Below are positions 10,055-18,002 of a stretch of 64,000 nt of DNA, piece after piece. Position numbers and translations under genes: made by a program. Under the pieces are notes generated by a model. That model saw only the letters and a list, made by a program, of their open reading frames with translations. It was not told where the DNA came from and ran no database searches. Every line of letters begins with the position of its first letter. Position 1 is the stretch's first letter. Source of the DNA: Dawidia soli (lineage in GTDB: Bacteria; Bacteroidota; Bacteroidia; Cytophagales; Cyclobacteriaceae); contig NZ_JAHESC010000003.1 in the NCBI RefSeq assembly GCF_018598185.1, positions 124,001 through 188,000 on the forward strand, written 5' to 3'.

Positions 10055-10558
10055 TTAGCCTTTCACTTTTACGGGAACAGCTGTGTTTTCCCACTTCAAT
10101 ACGATCTCGTCCTTGCCTGTGCTGATGTTGAAGGTCTCTACAAAGGCCGGTGTTTTGGTCGGCTTTACTTTTACGCGCAACAGGTCGTCTTTTTCGTTAT
10201 ACTTATACGCTCCCCATTGCTTGGTTTCCTTGTTCAGGATAACGGTCCATTCGTTTTCACCGGGGATGGTGAACAATGCATACTTGCCGGCGGGTACGTC
10301 CTTGCCTTCGAATTTTACAGGCTTGTCAAACTCCACGGTAGTTGCCTCGTTCGCACCGGTTCTCCAAACTTCACCATACGGAACAAGACCACCCATAATC
10401 TTGCGGTTGCGGGCAGAGGGTTGGCAGTATGTAATTTTTACGGTGGCGGCACCTACCTTACCAGAAGTTTCTGCCTTGGGGCTGGCAGGCTTGTCCTGCG
10501 CGCACGCAAGGGACACGACGGAAAGGAAAGTGATCATTAAAAATGCTGCTCGTTTCAT
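10055..10558 (-). CDS. DUF2911 domain-containing secreted protein
   Basis: 167 residues with an N-terminal signal peptide ending SLACAQ. It could be signal peptidase I processed after Ala-Cys-Ala or, less likely, a lipoprotein. The mature part has the DUF2911 features: VKITYCQPSARNRKIMGGL, VPYGEVWRTGANEATTVEF, and GKYALFTIPGENEWTVILNK. The domain is common and abundant in Bacteroidota exoproteomes with no proven function. It is monocistronic, with its own terminator downstream and the ffh terminator upstream. Confidence 0.9.
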   Translation of the reverse strand: MKRAAFLMITFLSVVSLACAQDKPASPKAETSGKVGAATVKITYCQPSARNRKIMGGLVPYGEVWRTGANEATTVEFDKPVKFEGKDVPAGKYALFTIPGENEWTVILNKETKQWGAYKYNEKDDLLRVKVKPTKTPAFVETFNISTGKDEIVLKWENTAVPVKVKG

Positions 10559-10611
10559 AAAGCTGTAGTTTTTGGTGGGTAAAGGGTTTAAAACTCGGTT
10601 TCAAATATGTA

Positions 10612-10640
10612 AAAATGCCCCCGCTAAGCGGAGGCATTTT
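10612..10640 (-). terminator. Intrinsic terminator downstream of ffh
   Basis: AAAATGCC-c-CCGC-taa-GCGG-a-GGCATTTT forms a 12-bp stem with one C/A mismatch and a TAA loop, followed on the minus strand by TTTTTA. It is about 120 nt past the ffh stop. Confidence 0.8.
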
Positions 10641-10759
10641 CTTAACTATTATAGAAATATTACCTGTAAACTATTTTAGAGAACGCGATGTGCGCGTAAA
10701 AGTTTCCCTAAGCGGTTAATTTAATATGTTAATTTATGTTAAATCTCCGCGGTCAATGT

Positions 10760-12091
10760 CTACCGTCCGAATGGATTCAGGGCTGAAAGCGCCCGTTTGC
10801 CACCGCCCATTTTGTTCATGGTCTTCATCATTTTGCGCATGTCGCTGAACTGCTTCAGCAACTGGTTGACCTGCTGCACCGATGTGCCGCTGCCCACGGC
10901 GATGCGGTTCTTGCGGCTGGCGTTGATGATGTCGGGGTTCTCGCGCTCGCTCAACGTCATGGAGCGGATGATGGCTTCGATGGGTTTAAAGGAATTATCG
11001 TCGATGTCGATGTCTTTAATGGCTTTGCCCATGCCCGGGATCATTCCCAGCAGGTCCTTCATATTACCCATTTTCTTAACCTGCTCGAGCTGCGACAGGA
11101 AGTCGTTAAAATCGAACTGGTTCTTGCGGATCTTTTTGTTGAGGCGGGCGGCTTCTTCCTGGTCAAAGGCTTGCTGCGCTTTTTCCACGAGGGTCACCAC
11201 GTCACCCATGCCGAGGATCCGGCTGGCCATACGATCGGGATAGAAGCGGTCGATCGCATCCATCTTTTCACCGGTGCTGATGAACTTGATGGGTTTATCT
11301 ACCACGCGGCGGATGGACAGGGCGGCTCCCCCGCGGGTATCGCCGTCCAGCTTGGTCAATACCACGCCGTTGAAGTTCAGGCGGTCATTGAAGGCCTTGG
11401 CGGTATTTACCGCATCCTGACCCGTCATGGAGTCGACGACGAACAGGGTCTCGGCGGGGTTGAGGGCTTCCTTCAACCGCGCGATCTCATCCATCATCTG
11501 CTCGTCTACGGCCAAACGGCCGGCGGTATCGACAATGACTATGCGGTGGTTGTTCTTTTTGGCGTGCTCGATGGCCGCCTTCGCAATTTTCACTGCGTCT
11601 TTGTTTTCAGGCTCGGCATACACCTCCACCCCTACCTGCTCGCCCAGCACTTTCAGCTGGTCGATCGCGGCGGGACGATAGATGTCGCAGGCGGTCAGCA
11701 TGACCGAGCGGCCCTGGCGCTTCAGGTAGCTGGCCAGCTTGCCGGAGAATGTGGTCTTACCCGAACCTTGCAGACCGGCGATCAGGATGATGGCGGGCGA
11801 GCCGTCGACCTTGATGTCTTCGCTCTGGCCGCCCATGAGGCCGGTCAGCTCGTCGTTCGTGATCTTCACCAGCAACTGCCCGGGCGACAGCGAGGTCAGC
11901 ACGTCCTGGCCCATGGCCTTTTCCTTGATCTCGTCTGTTACTTCCTTGGCTACTTTATAGTTAACGTCGGCATCGATCAGGGCCTTGCGGATCTCCTTCA
12001 CGGTGGCTGCTACGTTGATTTCAGTGATCTGGCCCTGCCCTTTCAGGGTCTGAAAGGCTTTATCGAGTTTGAAACTTAAATTATCAAACAT
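10760..12091 (-). CDS. ffh: Signal recognition particle protein Ffh (SRP54)
   Basis: 443 residues with the N, G and M domains. G-domain loops are GLQGSGKTTFSGKLA, DTAGRLAVDEQMMDEI and TKLDGDTRGGAALS. The Met-rich M domain ends SDMRKMMKTMNKMGGGKRAL. It binds 4.5S RNA and signal sequences and delivers ribosomes to FtsY. The sequence is canonical. TACCTTAG about 50 nt upstream resembles the TAnnTTTG promoter box with one mismatch. Confidence 0.98.
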   Translation of the reverse strand: MFDNLSFKLDKAFQTLKGQGQITEINVAATVKEIRKALIDADVNYKVAKEVTDEIKEKAMGQDVLTSLSPGQLLVKITNDELTGLMGGQSEDIKVDGSPAIILIAGLQGSGKTTFSGKLASYLKRQGRSVMLTACDIYRPAAIDQLKVLGEQVGVEVYAEPENKDAVKIAKAAIEHAKKNNHRIVIVDTAGRLAVDEQMMDEIARLKEALNPAETLFVVDSMTGQDAVNTAKAFNDRLNFNGVVLTKLDGDTRGGAALSIRRVVDKPIKFISTGEKMDAIDRFYPDRMASRILGMGDVVTLVEKAQQAFDQEEAARLNKKIRKNQFDFNDFLSQLEQVKKMGNMKDLLGMIPGMGKAIKDIDIDDNSFKPIEAIIRSMTLSERENPDIINASRKNRIAVGSGTSVQQVNQLLKQFSDMRKMMKTMNKMGGGKRALSALNPFGR

Positions 12092-12153
12092 GGAGGTATC
12101 GTTTTACAATTAAATCGGGGGGCTAAGGTAAGCAAAATGTTGGGGAGTCCGCA

Positions 12154-13347
12154 TCAGGCGCGAAAAGGCCAATACGGAAATACTTCTCCTGCCTCAAACC
12201 GGGTCTGTTCGAGCGGCAGCTCCAGGAAGCCCGTCACGTTCTTGAGGTTGGCAAAGTCGCCCGAGCCGCCACCGGCGTCGGGGTAGGCCATCAGCCGCCC
12301 CTGCTCGTTGCGCACGCTCACTTGCAAAAAGTGCGTCAGCCTGGGCGGGAACGAAAACGGCTCTGCCAGCACGGCATAGGCCGGTGCCTCCTGCACTCCG
12401 AGGCTTTGCAACAGCCAGGGTCTGACATACCGCTGAAAACACAGAAAGGTCGACACGGGGTTGCCCGGCAACGCAAAGACCGTTTTGCCGCTGGCCGACG
12501 CCCCGAACCAGAACGGTTTGCCCGGCCGCTGGCTTACCTGGTGAACATGTTTCACGACGCCCAGCGACCCGAGCACCTCGGGTACAAAGTCGAACTTGCC
12601 CTTCGACACGCCACCCGACAAGATCATGACATCGTTCGCCTCCACCATGTCGCGAAGCTTCGTCTGCAACACATCTTTATTGTCGGGCAAATGCGAAAGC
12701 GATGCATGTACCCCGAGTGATTCGAGCGCCGCCACCAGCGCATGGCCGTTCGAGCGCCGTACCTGGTGCGGCAGCGGCGTTTCCACTACGTCCACCAGCT
12801 CGTCGCCGGTAGAGACCACCGCCGCGCGCGGCGGCGCAAAGACGTTTACAAAAGGCTTTCCCACCGAGGCTAGTACAGCCACTTCTGCGGGTGACAGGAC
12901 GAGGCCGGGTTCGAGCAAGCACGAATTCTGGCGGGCATCGCTGCCCTGGTAGTGAATGTTCTGTCCGCGTTCCACCGTCGGGGCGTTGATGGTCGCCGTG
13001 CCATCCTGAATTGTTATGTCTTCGTAGCGCACCACGGTATCGGTACCGCCGGGCAGCACGGCGCCGGTCATTACTTCCACGGCGTGTGTGGCATTCTGAA
13101 GCGCCTGGGGGGGCATGCCGGCAGCCTGCAGGCCGGTTACGGCAAAGGTACGCCGGCCTTCGTACCACGCCTGATAGGTTATGGCAATGCCGTCCATGGT
13201 GGCGCGGTCAAATGGCGGCAGGTCGCGGTCGGCCGTGATCTTTTCGGCCAGCACGCGGCCGTTGGCCTGCGCCAGGGGAATGCTTTCGACGCGCGGTGTA
13301 TACAGTGCCTGCAAAATGCGGGCGGTGGCTTCCTGAACAGTTACCAT
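12154..13347 (-). CDS. moeA: Molybdopterin molybdenumtransferase MoeA
   Basis: 397 residues from the ATG at 13347 (MVTVQEATARILQAL), the usual MoeA N-terminus. An upstream extension of 94 residues is the antisense of moaC and is discarded. MoeA inserts molybdate into adenylated molybdopterin. Motifs: PPFDRATMDGIAI, MTGAVLPGGTDTVVRYED, VVSTGDELVD, MILSGGVSKGKFDFV, and VFALPGNPVSTFLCFQRY. It diverges from moaC across a 39-bp spacer, so the two may be co-regulated. Confidence 0.96.
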   Translation of the reverse strand: MVTVQEATARILQALYTPRVESIPLAQANGRVLAEKITADRDLPPFDRATMDGIAITYQAWYEGRRTFAVTGLQAAGMPPQALQNATHAVEVMTGAVLPGGTDTVVRYEDITIQDGTATINAPTVERGQNIHYQGSDARQNSCLLEPGLVLSPAEVAVLASVGKPFVNVFAPPRAAVVSTGDELVDVVETPLPHQVRRSNGHALVAALESLGVHASLSHLPDNKDVLQTKLRDMVEANDVMILSGGVSKGKFDFVPEVLGSLGVVKHVHQVSQRPGKPFWFGASASGKTVFALPGNPVSTFLCFQRYVRPWLLQSLGVQEAPAYAVLAEPFSFPPRLTHFLQVSVRNEQGRLMAYPDAGGGSGDFANLKNVTGFLELPLEQTRFEAGEVFPYWPFRA

Positions 13348-13359
13348 AGCAATTATCGT

Positions 13360-13367
13360 TACCTTTG
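13360..13367 (+). promoter_or_regulatory. Candidate -7 promoter element (TACCTTTG) for moaC
   Basis: It exactly matches the Bacteroidota TAnnTTTG box, in the 39-bp moeA/moaC intergenic spacer, 19 nt before the moaC ATG. No convincing -33 element was seen. Confidence 0.6.
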
Positions 13368-13386
13368 TTTTCGATCCGAAAGTTAC

Positions 13387-13863
13387 ATGCCTAAAAAACA
13401 ATTTACACATATCGATGATGCGGGCAACCCGCAGATGGTTGACGTCAGCGCCAAAGCGGTGACCCGCCGCACCGCCCGTGCCCAGGCCGTGATCACGGTG
13501 GGCAGCGCCATTCTCAAACAGATCAGGAACAACGAGCTGATCACCAAGAAGGGGCCGGTGTTCCAGACGGCCATCCTCGCCGGCGTCATGGGCGCCAAGA
13601 AGACCTCCGAGCTCATACCTTTCTGTCACCCGCTGGGCCTGGAGGACTGCCAGGTAAAGATCACCACCGCCAGGAACAAGATCGTGATCACGACAGAAGC
13701 CACCGTTACCGCCAAGACCGGTGTCGAAATGGAAGCGCTCACCGCGGCGTCGGTAGCGGCGCTTACCGTATACGATATGTGCAAGGCGCTGTCACACGAC
13801 ATGGTCATCGGCGAAGTACAACTGCTCGAAAAAACGGGTGGGAAGAAGGACTTCCGCCGCTGA
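13387..13863 (+). CDS. moaC: Cyclic pyranopterin monophosphate synthase MoaC
   Basis: 158 residues, the standard MoaC size. MoaC converts the MoaA product into cPMP. Conserved segments are FTHIDDAGNPQMVDVS, KKTSELIPFCHPLGLEDC, GVEMEALTAASVAALTVYDM and CKAL..DMVI, which include the catalytic Lys and Asp regions of the family. The ATG at 13387 gives the typical N-terminus; the open frame continues upstream into the moeA antisense and is not used. Confidence 0.97.
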   Translation: MPKKQFTHIDDAGNPQMVDVSAKAVTRRTARAQAVITVGSAILKQIRNNELITKKGPVFQTAILAGVMGAKKTSELIPFCHPLGLEDCQVKITTARNKIVITTEATVTAKTGVEMEALTAASVAALTVYDMCKALSHDMVIGEVQLLEKTGGKKDFRR

Positions 13864-14318
13864 TGCAGAAGTGTCGGTCTTTGCAGGAGAAAACCAGCAA
13901 GTCTTTTCGGTGATTTTATAGTAAAAAATGCTCGCCTCCCGGGTGACCTTACGTCTCCTTTCCGGAATGTATGCCGCGACCGTACAACGCCCCTCAAAAT
14001 TCAGGTCTGCAAAATGCCGCGCCGGAAAACGAAAAAAACATCGTTCGGAAATACTTTTTATCGCATTCGCTAAACAACTATAAATCAGCCACTGATCCAC
14101 TACGGGATACGTTGCAGCGCTGGGGTATGGCTACCATTGATCGAAACAAGCTATCGGCGTCGCGCACATTTTCAGCAACCCGGGTGCAACATTTCAGAAG
14201 GCCGTGATCATGAAAAGAAATATTTATGGGGAATTATTACGCGCCTGGCCGGGATAACTTTTTACCAAACTTTTATCGCGATGCGTACAGTACCTTGGGG
14301 CTATAATTTTACTGTGTC
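13864..14318. other. Intergenic region with no recognisable gene
   Basis: This is 455 nt between moaC and the small ORF at 14319. Short open frames on both strands show no plausible protein. No terminator-like hairpin with a T-run and no molybdenum cofactor riboswitch-like layout was recognised. Confidence 0.4.
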
Positions 14319-14438
14319 ATGAAACCGCTTATCAAGCTTAGCATCAATCCGATTCATCGCGACCTGGCCATTGTGCTGCTGGCGAGTTTGCTCGTCGCCG
14401 TACTGATGGTATCGATGGCCATTATGATCTTCGGGTAA
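14319..14438 (+). CDS. Candidate 39-residue single-pass membrane protein
   Basis: ATG at 14319 to TAA at 14436-14438. The peptide has a short basic N-terminus (MKPLIKLSINPIHRD) followed by an uninterrupted hydrophobic helix (LAIVLLASLLVAVLMVSMAI) and ends MIFG. That is the pattern of a small inner-membrane protein. No homologue is known to me. It is transcribed toward the convergent moaE, whose stop lies about 20 nt past its end. An A/T-rich TATAATTTTAC sequence lies just upstream. It could be a chance frame. Confidence 0.45.
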   Translation: MKPLIKLSINPIHRDLAIVLLASLLVAVLMVSMAIMIFG

Positions 14439-14457
14439 TACCGGGGTAACCTGCCGG

Positions 14458-14868
14458 TCAGGGATGTGCCGAGATCCACTCTTCGCCGTCTTCCAGCACT
14501 TCCTTTTTCCAGATAGGAACGGTCTCTTTCAGGGTATCGATTATATACTCACAGGCAGCAAACGAGTCGGCCCGATGCGGTGTCGACACGGCCACCACGA
14601 CAGCCGCTTCGCCCGGCTGCAACACGCCCACCCGGTGGCTGATGGCCCATCCTTGTAACGGCCATTTCGCTGCCGCGGCCTCCACGATCTTTTTTATTTC
14701 GGCGATCGCCATGGGTTCATATGCTTCGTACTCCAGGCGCAGTACGGCCTTGCCTTTGGCGTTGTCGCGTACGGTGCCCACAAAGACGTTTACCGCGCCG
14801 GCTTTTAAACGGGTGGCGGTTTGTATGGCTTGCTGTACATCCAGGGACGTTTCAGAAAGGGTGATCAT
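14458..14868 (-). CDS. moaE: Molybdopterin synthase catalytic subunit MoaE
   Basis: 136 residues. MoaE with MoaD inserts the dithiolene sulfurs into cPMP. Signatures: GAVNVFVGTVRDNAKGK, LEYEAYEPMAIAEIKKI, ISHRVGVLQPGEAAVVVAVS, HRADSFAACEYIIDTLKE, and the C-terminal catalytic Lys pair in VPIWKKEVLEDGEEWI. Its partner moaD is about 1 kb further on the same strand, separated by a toxin-antitoxin pair on the plus strand. Confidence 0.96.
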   Translation of the reverse strand: MITLSETSLDVQQAIQTATRLKAGAVNVFVGTVRDNAKGKAVLRLEYEAYEPMAIAEIKKIVEAAAAKWPLQGWAISHRVGVLQPGEAAVVVAVSTPHRADSFAACEYIIDTLKETVPIWKKEVLEDGEEWISAHP

Positions 14869-14922
14869 GTTTCAAAAATGCAAAAAGGTTATGAGAGGGA
14901 AATGGGGTGTTGGAATTTTAAG

Positions 14923-14930
14923 TATCTTTG
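14923..14930 (+). promoter_or_regulatory. Candidate -7 promoter element (TATCTTTG) for the antitoxin/toxin operon
   Basis: Exact TAnnTTTG match 35 nt upstream of the 14966 ATG, in the spacer shared with the divergent moaE gene. Confidence 0.55.
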
Positions 14931-14965
14931 GTTTGTTAAGGTCATAGAGTAAAAACAAACGTTAT

Positions 14966-15166
14966 ATGGAAGCTAATCCGCCGATTGATCCGAACTTTGA
15001 ACCAAAGGAAGCCGAAATTGATCCCACGAAACTGGAAGGTATCGAGTTGTTCCTTTATCAAACGAGGGAGGCAAATAAGATTGCATCCAAGCTCAGGCAT
15101 AAGCCAGTAGATCATATAGTTCTACCTACCCCAGAGGAGTGCGAACCTTATCTTTCACCACTCTGA
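14966..15166 (+). CDS. Putative antitoxin of a zeta-type toxin module
   Basis: 66 residues, acidic and Pro-rich at the N-terminus (MEANPPIDPNFEPKEAEIDP), then a probable helix (LEGIELFLYQTREANKIASKL). No family recognised. It precedes the zeta-like kinase gene by 77 nt on the same strand and is preceded by a good promoter box. Small size, acidic nature and position make antitoxin the natural inference. It bears no resemblance to the basic partner at 6638, so the two modules are not recent duplicates. Confidence 0.6.
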   Translation: MEANPPIDPNFEPKEAEIDPTKLEGIELFLYQTREANKIASKLRHKPVDHIVLPTPEECEPYLSPL

Positions 15167-15243
15167 GCAGGGCCATTTTCCTTAAAATTTTACACCTTTC
15201 CAGTAATCCTTGAAATCGTTGTTCCAATTTAATCTTACTACCG

Positions 15244-15852
15244 TTGGCTACTCTTTCGATTATTGCCGGTCCCAATGGGGCTGGAAAATCTACTTATAGC
15301 AAAAATCTCCTTGCCGAACTTGGAATTGACGCCTTTGACTTTGACAAAGAGTTCGATCAACGATGGCGTGTCTTCTCGTATGACCCAATCGTAAAACAAG
15401 GCATTCGAGACGCTACGCAAGAGTTTTTTATCACGCAAAGAGAAACGGCCCTTTTTACACGGTCCAACTTCGCTTTTGAAACAAATTATCATGCCGAAGC
15501 CATTATAGCTACCATTGAAGCTTTTAAGGAGCACGGTTTTAAGACTAAGCTACATTATATCTTTTTGGAAAATATCGACCTCTCCATTCAAAGGGTAAAG
15601 CAACGAGTTCTTGAGGGCGGACTGGGCGTAGATAATAACACTATTCGGAAGCGATTTGTAAACGGTTTGCGTTTGTTAAACACAACCTTTCAGTTATTTG
15701 ATACAGTTTCATTACGCTGCTCTTCCGAAGGTATTCTGAGAAATATCGCTGACATCCAACCGAAAACAAAAAGAGCTATTTTATTTAACGAGATACCCGC
15801 AGCGCTCACCCCATTCATTCCAGACCTTTATCAATTTATACATCAGAAATAA
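15244..15852 (+). CDS. Zeta-toxin family P-loop kinase
   Basis: 202 residues, full length for small zeta-type proteins. Walker A is SIIAGPNGAGKSTYSK; an Asp segment (DAFDFDKEFDQR) follows; FAFETNYHAEA is the substrate-binding region; and RVKQRVLEGGLGVDNNTIRKR supplies the arginines of the lid. Zeta toxins phosphorylate UDP-GlcNAc or related nucleotide sugars. The start is odd: there is no ATG or GTG between the in-frame stop at 15211 and the P-loop, so the TTG at 15244 is the only standard choice. It is inserted between moaE and moaD and probably arrived by transfer. Confidence 0.82.
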   Translation: MATLSIIAGPNGAGKSTYSKNLLAELGIDAFDFDKEFDQRWRVFSYDPIVKQGIRDATQEFFITQRETALFTRSNFAFETNYHAEAIIATIEAFKEHGFKTKLHYIFLENIDLSIQRVKQRVLEGGLGVDNNTIRKRFVNGLRLLNTTFQLFDTVSLRCSSEGILRNIADIQPKTKRAILFNEIPAALTPFIPDLYQFIHQK

Positions 15853-15872
15853 TCACTGCCCGGATAATATTC

Positions 15873-16115
15873 TTACCCCCCGCTTACCGGCGGTATCAAC
15901 GCGATCTCATCCCGCTCCTCGAGCAACACGCCATCCCCGGCGTATTCGCTGTTCACCGCGATCATCAATGACCGCAGTCCGGCCAGCGCGGGATACCGGC
16001 TTACCAGGGCCGTGCGAAGGGCAGCCACCGTGTTGCCCGGTAGCTCGATCTCGCACTGCCGTCCGCCCAGGATGTCTTTGGCGATGCCAAACGCCAGTAC
16101 GGTGTATTTTTTCAT
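15873..16115 (-). CDS. moaD: Molybdopterin synthase sulfur carrier subunit MoaD
   Basis: 80 residues from the ATG at 16115 (MKKYTVLAFGIAKDILGG). A 45-residue upstream extension is not family-like. The ubiquitin-fold ends with the required diglycine (IALIPPVSGG), which is adenylated and thiocarboxylated before sulfur transfer in MoaE. VNSEYAG and LEERDEIALIPP are typical. It diverges from moaA over about 115 nt. Confidence 0.93.
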   Translation of the reverse strand: MKKYTVLAFGIAKDILGGRQCEIELPGNTVAALRTALVSRYPALAGLRSLMIAVNSEYAGDGVLLEERDEIALIPPVSGG

Positions 16116-16229
16116 ATTAGTGTTCTTTTTTATGCTGTTGGACCGTTTCAGATCGTTTTCCAGCCGGATCCCTACTGGAACCGATCGTATCCACAAATTT
16201 GTTCGTAATTTGAGCTTTTCTTTTGACAT

Positions 16230-17222
16230 CTGACACTGTACGACAACCATAACAGGCCCCTGACCTACGTACGGCTGGCTGTAACCGACCGGTGCAACCT
16301 GCGCTGCTTTTATTGCATGCCGGCAGAGGGAATTCAGTACCTGCCCAAGCGGGAGCTGCTAACGTTTGAGGAGATCAAACGGACCATCGCCCTGCTGGCA
16401 CGCCTCGGCATCAGCAAGGTGCGCCTGACCGGCGGCGAACCTTTCGTGCGCATGGACCTGATGCGCCTCATCCGCAACCTGGTGGAGATCCCGGGGGTCA
16501 ACGACCTGCACATCACCACCAACGGGGTGCTGACCGCGCCCCACGTAGCCGAGCTTAAACGCCTCGGTATTGCTTCCGTAAATCTCAGCCTGGATACACT
16601 CGATGCGGAGCGGTTTAAGCTCATCACCCGGCGCGCCGAGTTCGGCCCCGTGATGCGCACGCTCGAGCTGCTGCTGAAGCACGACATTCCGACGAAGATC
16701 AATGCGGTGGTCATGGAGGGAAAGAACATTGACGACATTCTCCCGCTCGTTCAGCTGACGCAGCAACACGCCGTAGATGTGCGTTTTATTGAAGAGATGC
16801 CCTTTAACGGCGAAGGCAGCCACTACCCTACGCTGCACTGGAACTACGCGCGCATCCTGTCATACCTGAAAGAACACCATCCCGGCCTGTACAAGATACC
16901 TGACCCCGCCAACGCCACGGCTACGGAATACGCCGTTCCAGGCTATAAAGGTACGGTGGGCATCATCGCGGCGTTCAGTCGTACCTTCTGCGGCACCTGC
17001 AACCGCATACGCATTACGGCGCAGGGCACGCTGAAGACCTGCCTGTACGACGAGGGCGTACTCGACATCCGGCAGCTGTTACGGTCGGGCGCGAGCGACG
17101 ACGTTATTACCGAAAAACTTTTACAGGCCTTTCGCCAGCGCCCCAAAGACGGCTTCGAGGCCGAGGCGTCGCGCAGCAACCACCTGCCCGCGCACGAATC
17201 TATGTCAACCATCGGTGGATAG
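16230..17222 (+). CDS. moaA: GTP 3',8-cyclase MoaA (non-canonical start codon)
   Basis: A radical SAM enzyme of the first Moco step. The first ATG (16317) lies after the [4Fe-4S] motif, so it cannot be the start. In-frame sequence upstream reads LTLYDNHNRPLTYVRLAV then TDRCNLRCFYC, the usual MoaA N-terminus, and opens at a TGA at 16224. No ATG, GTG or TTG lies in that stretch. A CTG at 16230 gives 330 residues, matching family length, with CTG 16236 as the alternative. The second cluster motif (FCGTCNRIRI...CL) and the C-terminal catalytic GG are intact. It is followed after 8 nt by a TSUP permease gene. Confidence 0.9.
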   Translation: MTLYDNHNRPLTYVRLAVTDRCNLRCFYCMPAEGIQYLPKRELLTFEEIKRTIALLARLGISKVRLTGGEPFVRMDLMRLIRNLVEIPGVNDLHITTNGVLTAPHVAELKRLGIASVNLSLDTLDAERFKLITRRAEFGPVMRTLELLLKHDIPTKINAVVMEGKNIDDILPLVQLTQQHAVDVRFIEEMPFNGEGSHYPTLHWNYARILSYLKEHHPGLYKIPDPANATATEYAVPGYKGTVGIIAAFSRTFCGTCNRIRITAQGTLKTCLYDEGVLDIRQLLRSGASDDVITEKLLQAFRQRPKDGFEAEASRSNHLPAHESMSTIGG

Positions 17223-17230
17223 ACCGCACC

Positions 17231-17986
17231 ATGGACAGCAACATCCTCGTTCTCACGACTGCTTTTTTTCTCATTGCCCTCATCTATGCCTCCGTCGGCT
17301 TTGGCGGTGGCTCCAGTTACCTGGCGCTGCTGGCACAACCGCTTTTTATGCTGACGCCGGAGGTTATACGCCCCACGGCCTTGCTTTGTAATGTCATTGT
17401 CGTGACGGGTGGTGCGCTGATCTTTTATCGCGAGAAGCAAATTGTCTGGAAGGAGGTCTGGCCGTTCCTGGTGGCCAGCATCCCCCTGGCCTATCTCGGC
17501 GGCGTGTGGAAGTTGAAAGACGACACGTTCTTTATCATCCTGGGCGTCACGCTGTTCATTGCTTCGGTATTATTGTGGATCCAGCCGGAAGAAATACCGA
17601 CGGACAAACGGAAGCATAACACTACCCCCTCGAATATTCTACTGGGTGGAGGCATCGGCTTTCTTTCGGGGCTGGTCAGTATCGGTGGCGGGATTTTCCT
17701 CTCTCCCATTCTCCATTTACTACGGTGGGGCGATGTGCGGCGCATTTCGGCGCTGGCCAGTTTGTTTATCCTCGTCAACTCGGTCAGCGGCCTGGCCGGC
17801 CAGTTCTCCCAGGGTGTGCCCGACATCCAGCTGCGCTTTCTCGTTCCTTTGCTGTTGGCCGTGGGCGTGGGCGGGCAGATCGGCTCGCGGCTTGGGGCAC
17901 AGCGATTCAATCCGATCTATATCAAACGGATCACGGCCGTGCTCATTTTACTCGCCAGCATCAACATCCTGCGCGATCATCTGTAA
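17231..17986 (+). CDS. TSUP (TauE/SafE) family membrane permease
   Basis: 251 residues with about eight hydrophobic segments in two repeats. The repeats are marked by SVGFGGGSSYLALLAQP near the N-terminus and GFLSGLVSIGGGIFLSPIL in the second half, the typical Gly-rich TSUP motif. Members carry sulfite, sulfonates, sulfoacetate or related anions across the inner membrane. It begins 8 nt after moaA and is likely co-transcribed, so it could move a sulfur compound or oxyanion relevant to Moco work; this is inference. It is convergent with the next gene 16 nt away. Confidence 0.9.
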   Translation: MDSNILVLTTAFFLIALIYASVGFGGGSSYLALLAQPLFMLTPEVIRPTALLCNVIVVTGGALIFYREKQIVWKEVWPFLVASIPLAYLGGVWKLKDDTFFIILGVTLFIASVLLWIQPEEIPTDKRKHNTTPSNILLGGGIGFLSGLVSIGGGIFLSPILHLLRWGDVRRISALASLFILVNSVSGLAGQFSQGVPDIQLRFLVPLLLAVGVGGQIGSRLGAQRFNPIYIKRITAVLILLASINILRDHL

Positions 17987-18002
17987 CGCCGCCGGTGCCG
18001 GT

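Noticed and set aside
9951-10094. N-terminal extension of the RimB-like protein
   Set aside because: It would read through the terminator at 9991-10021; the family begins with [10 protein letters not shown].
13348-13629. N-terminal extension of MoeA by 94 residues
   Set aside because: It is the antisense of moaC, and MoeA similarity starts at 13347.
13971-14207. 78-residue open frame in the moaC downstream gap
   Set aside because: No hydrophobic or domain pattern, odd composition, no promoter; probably chance.
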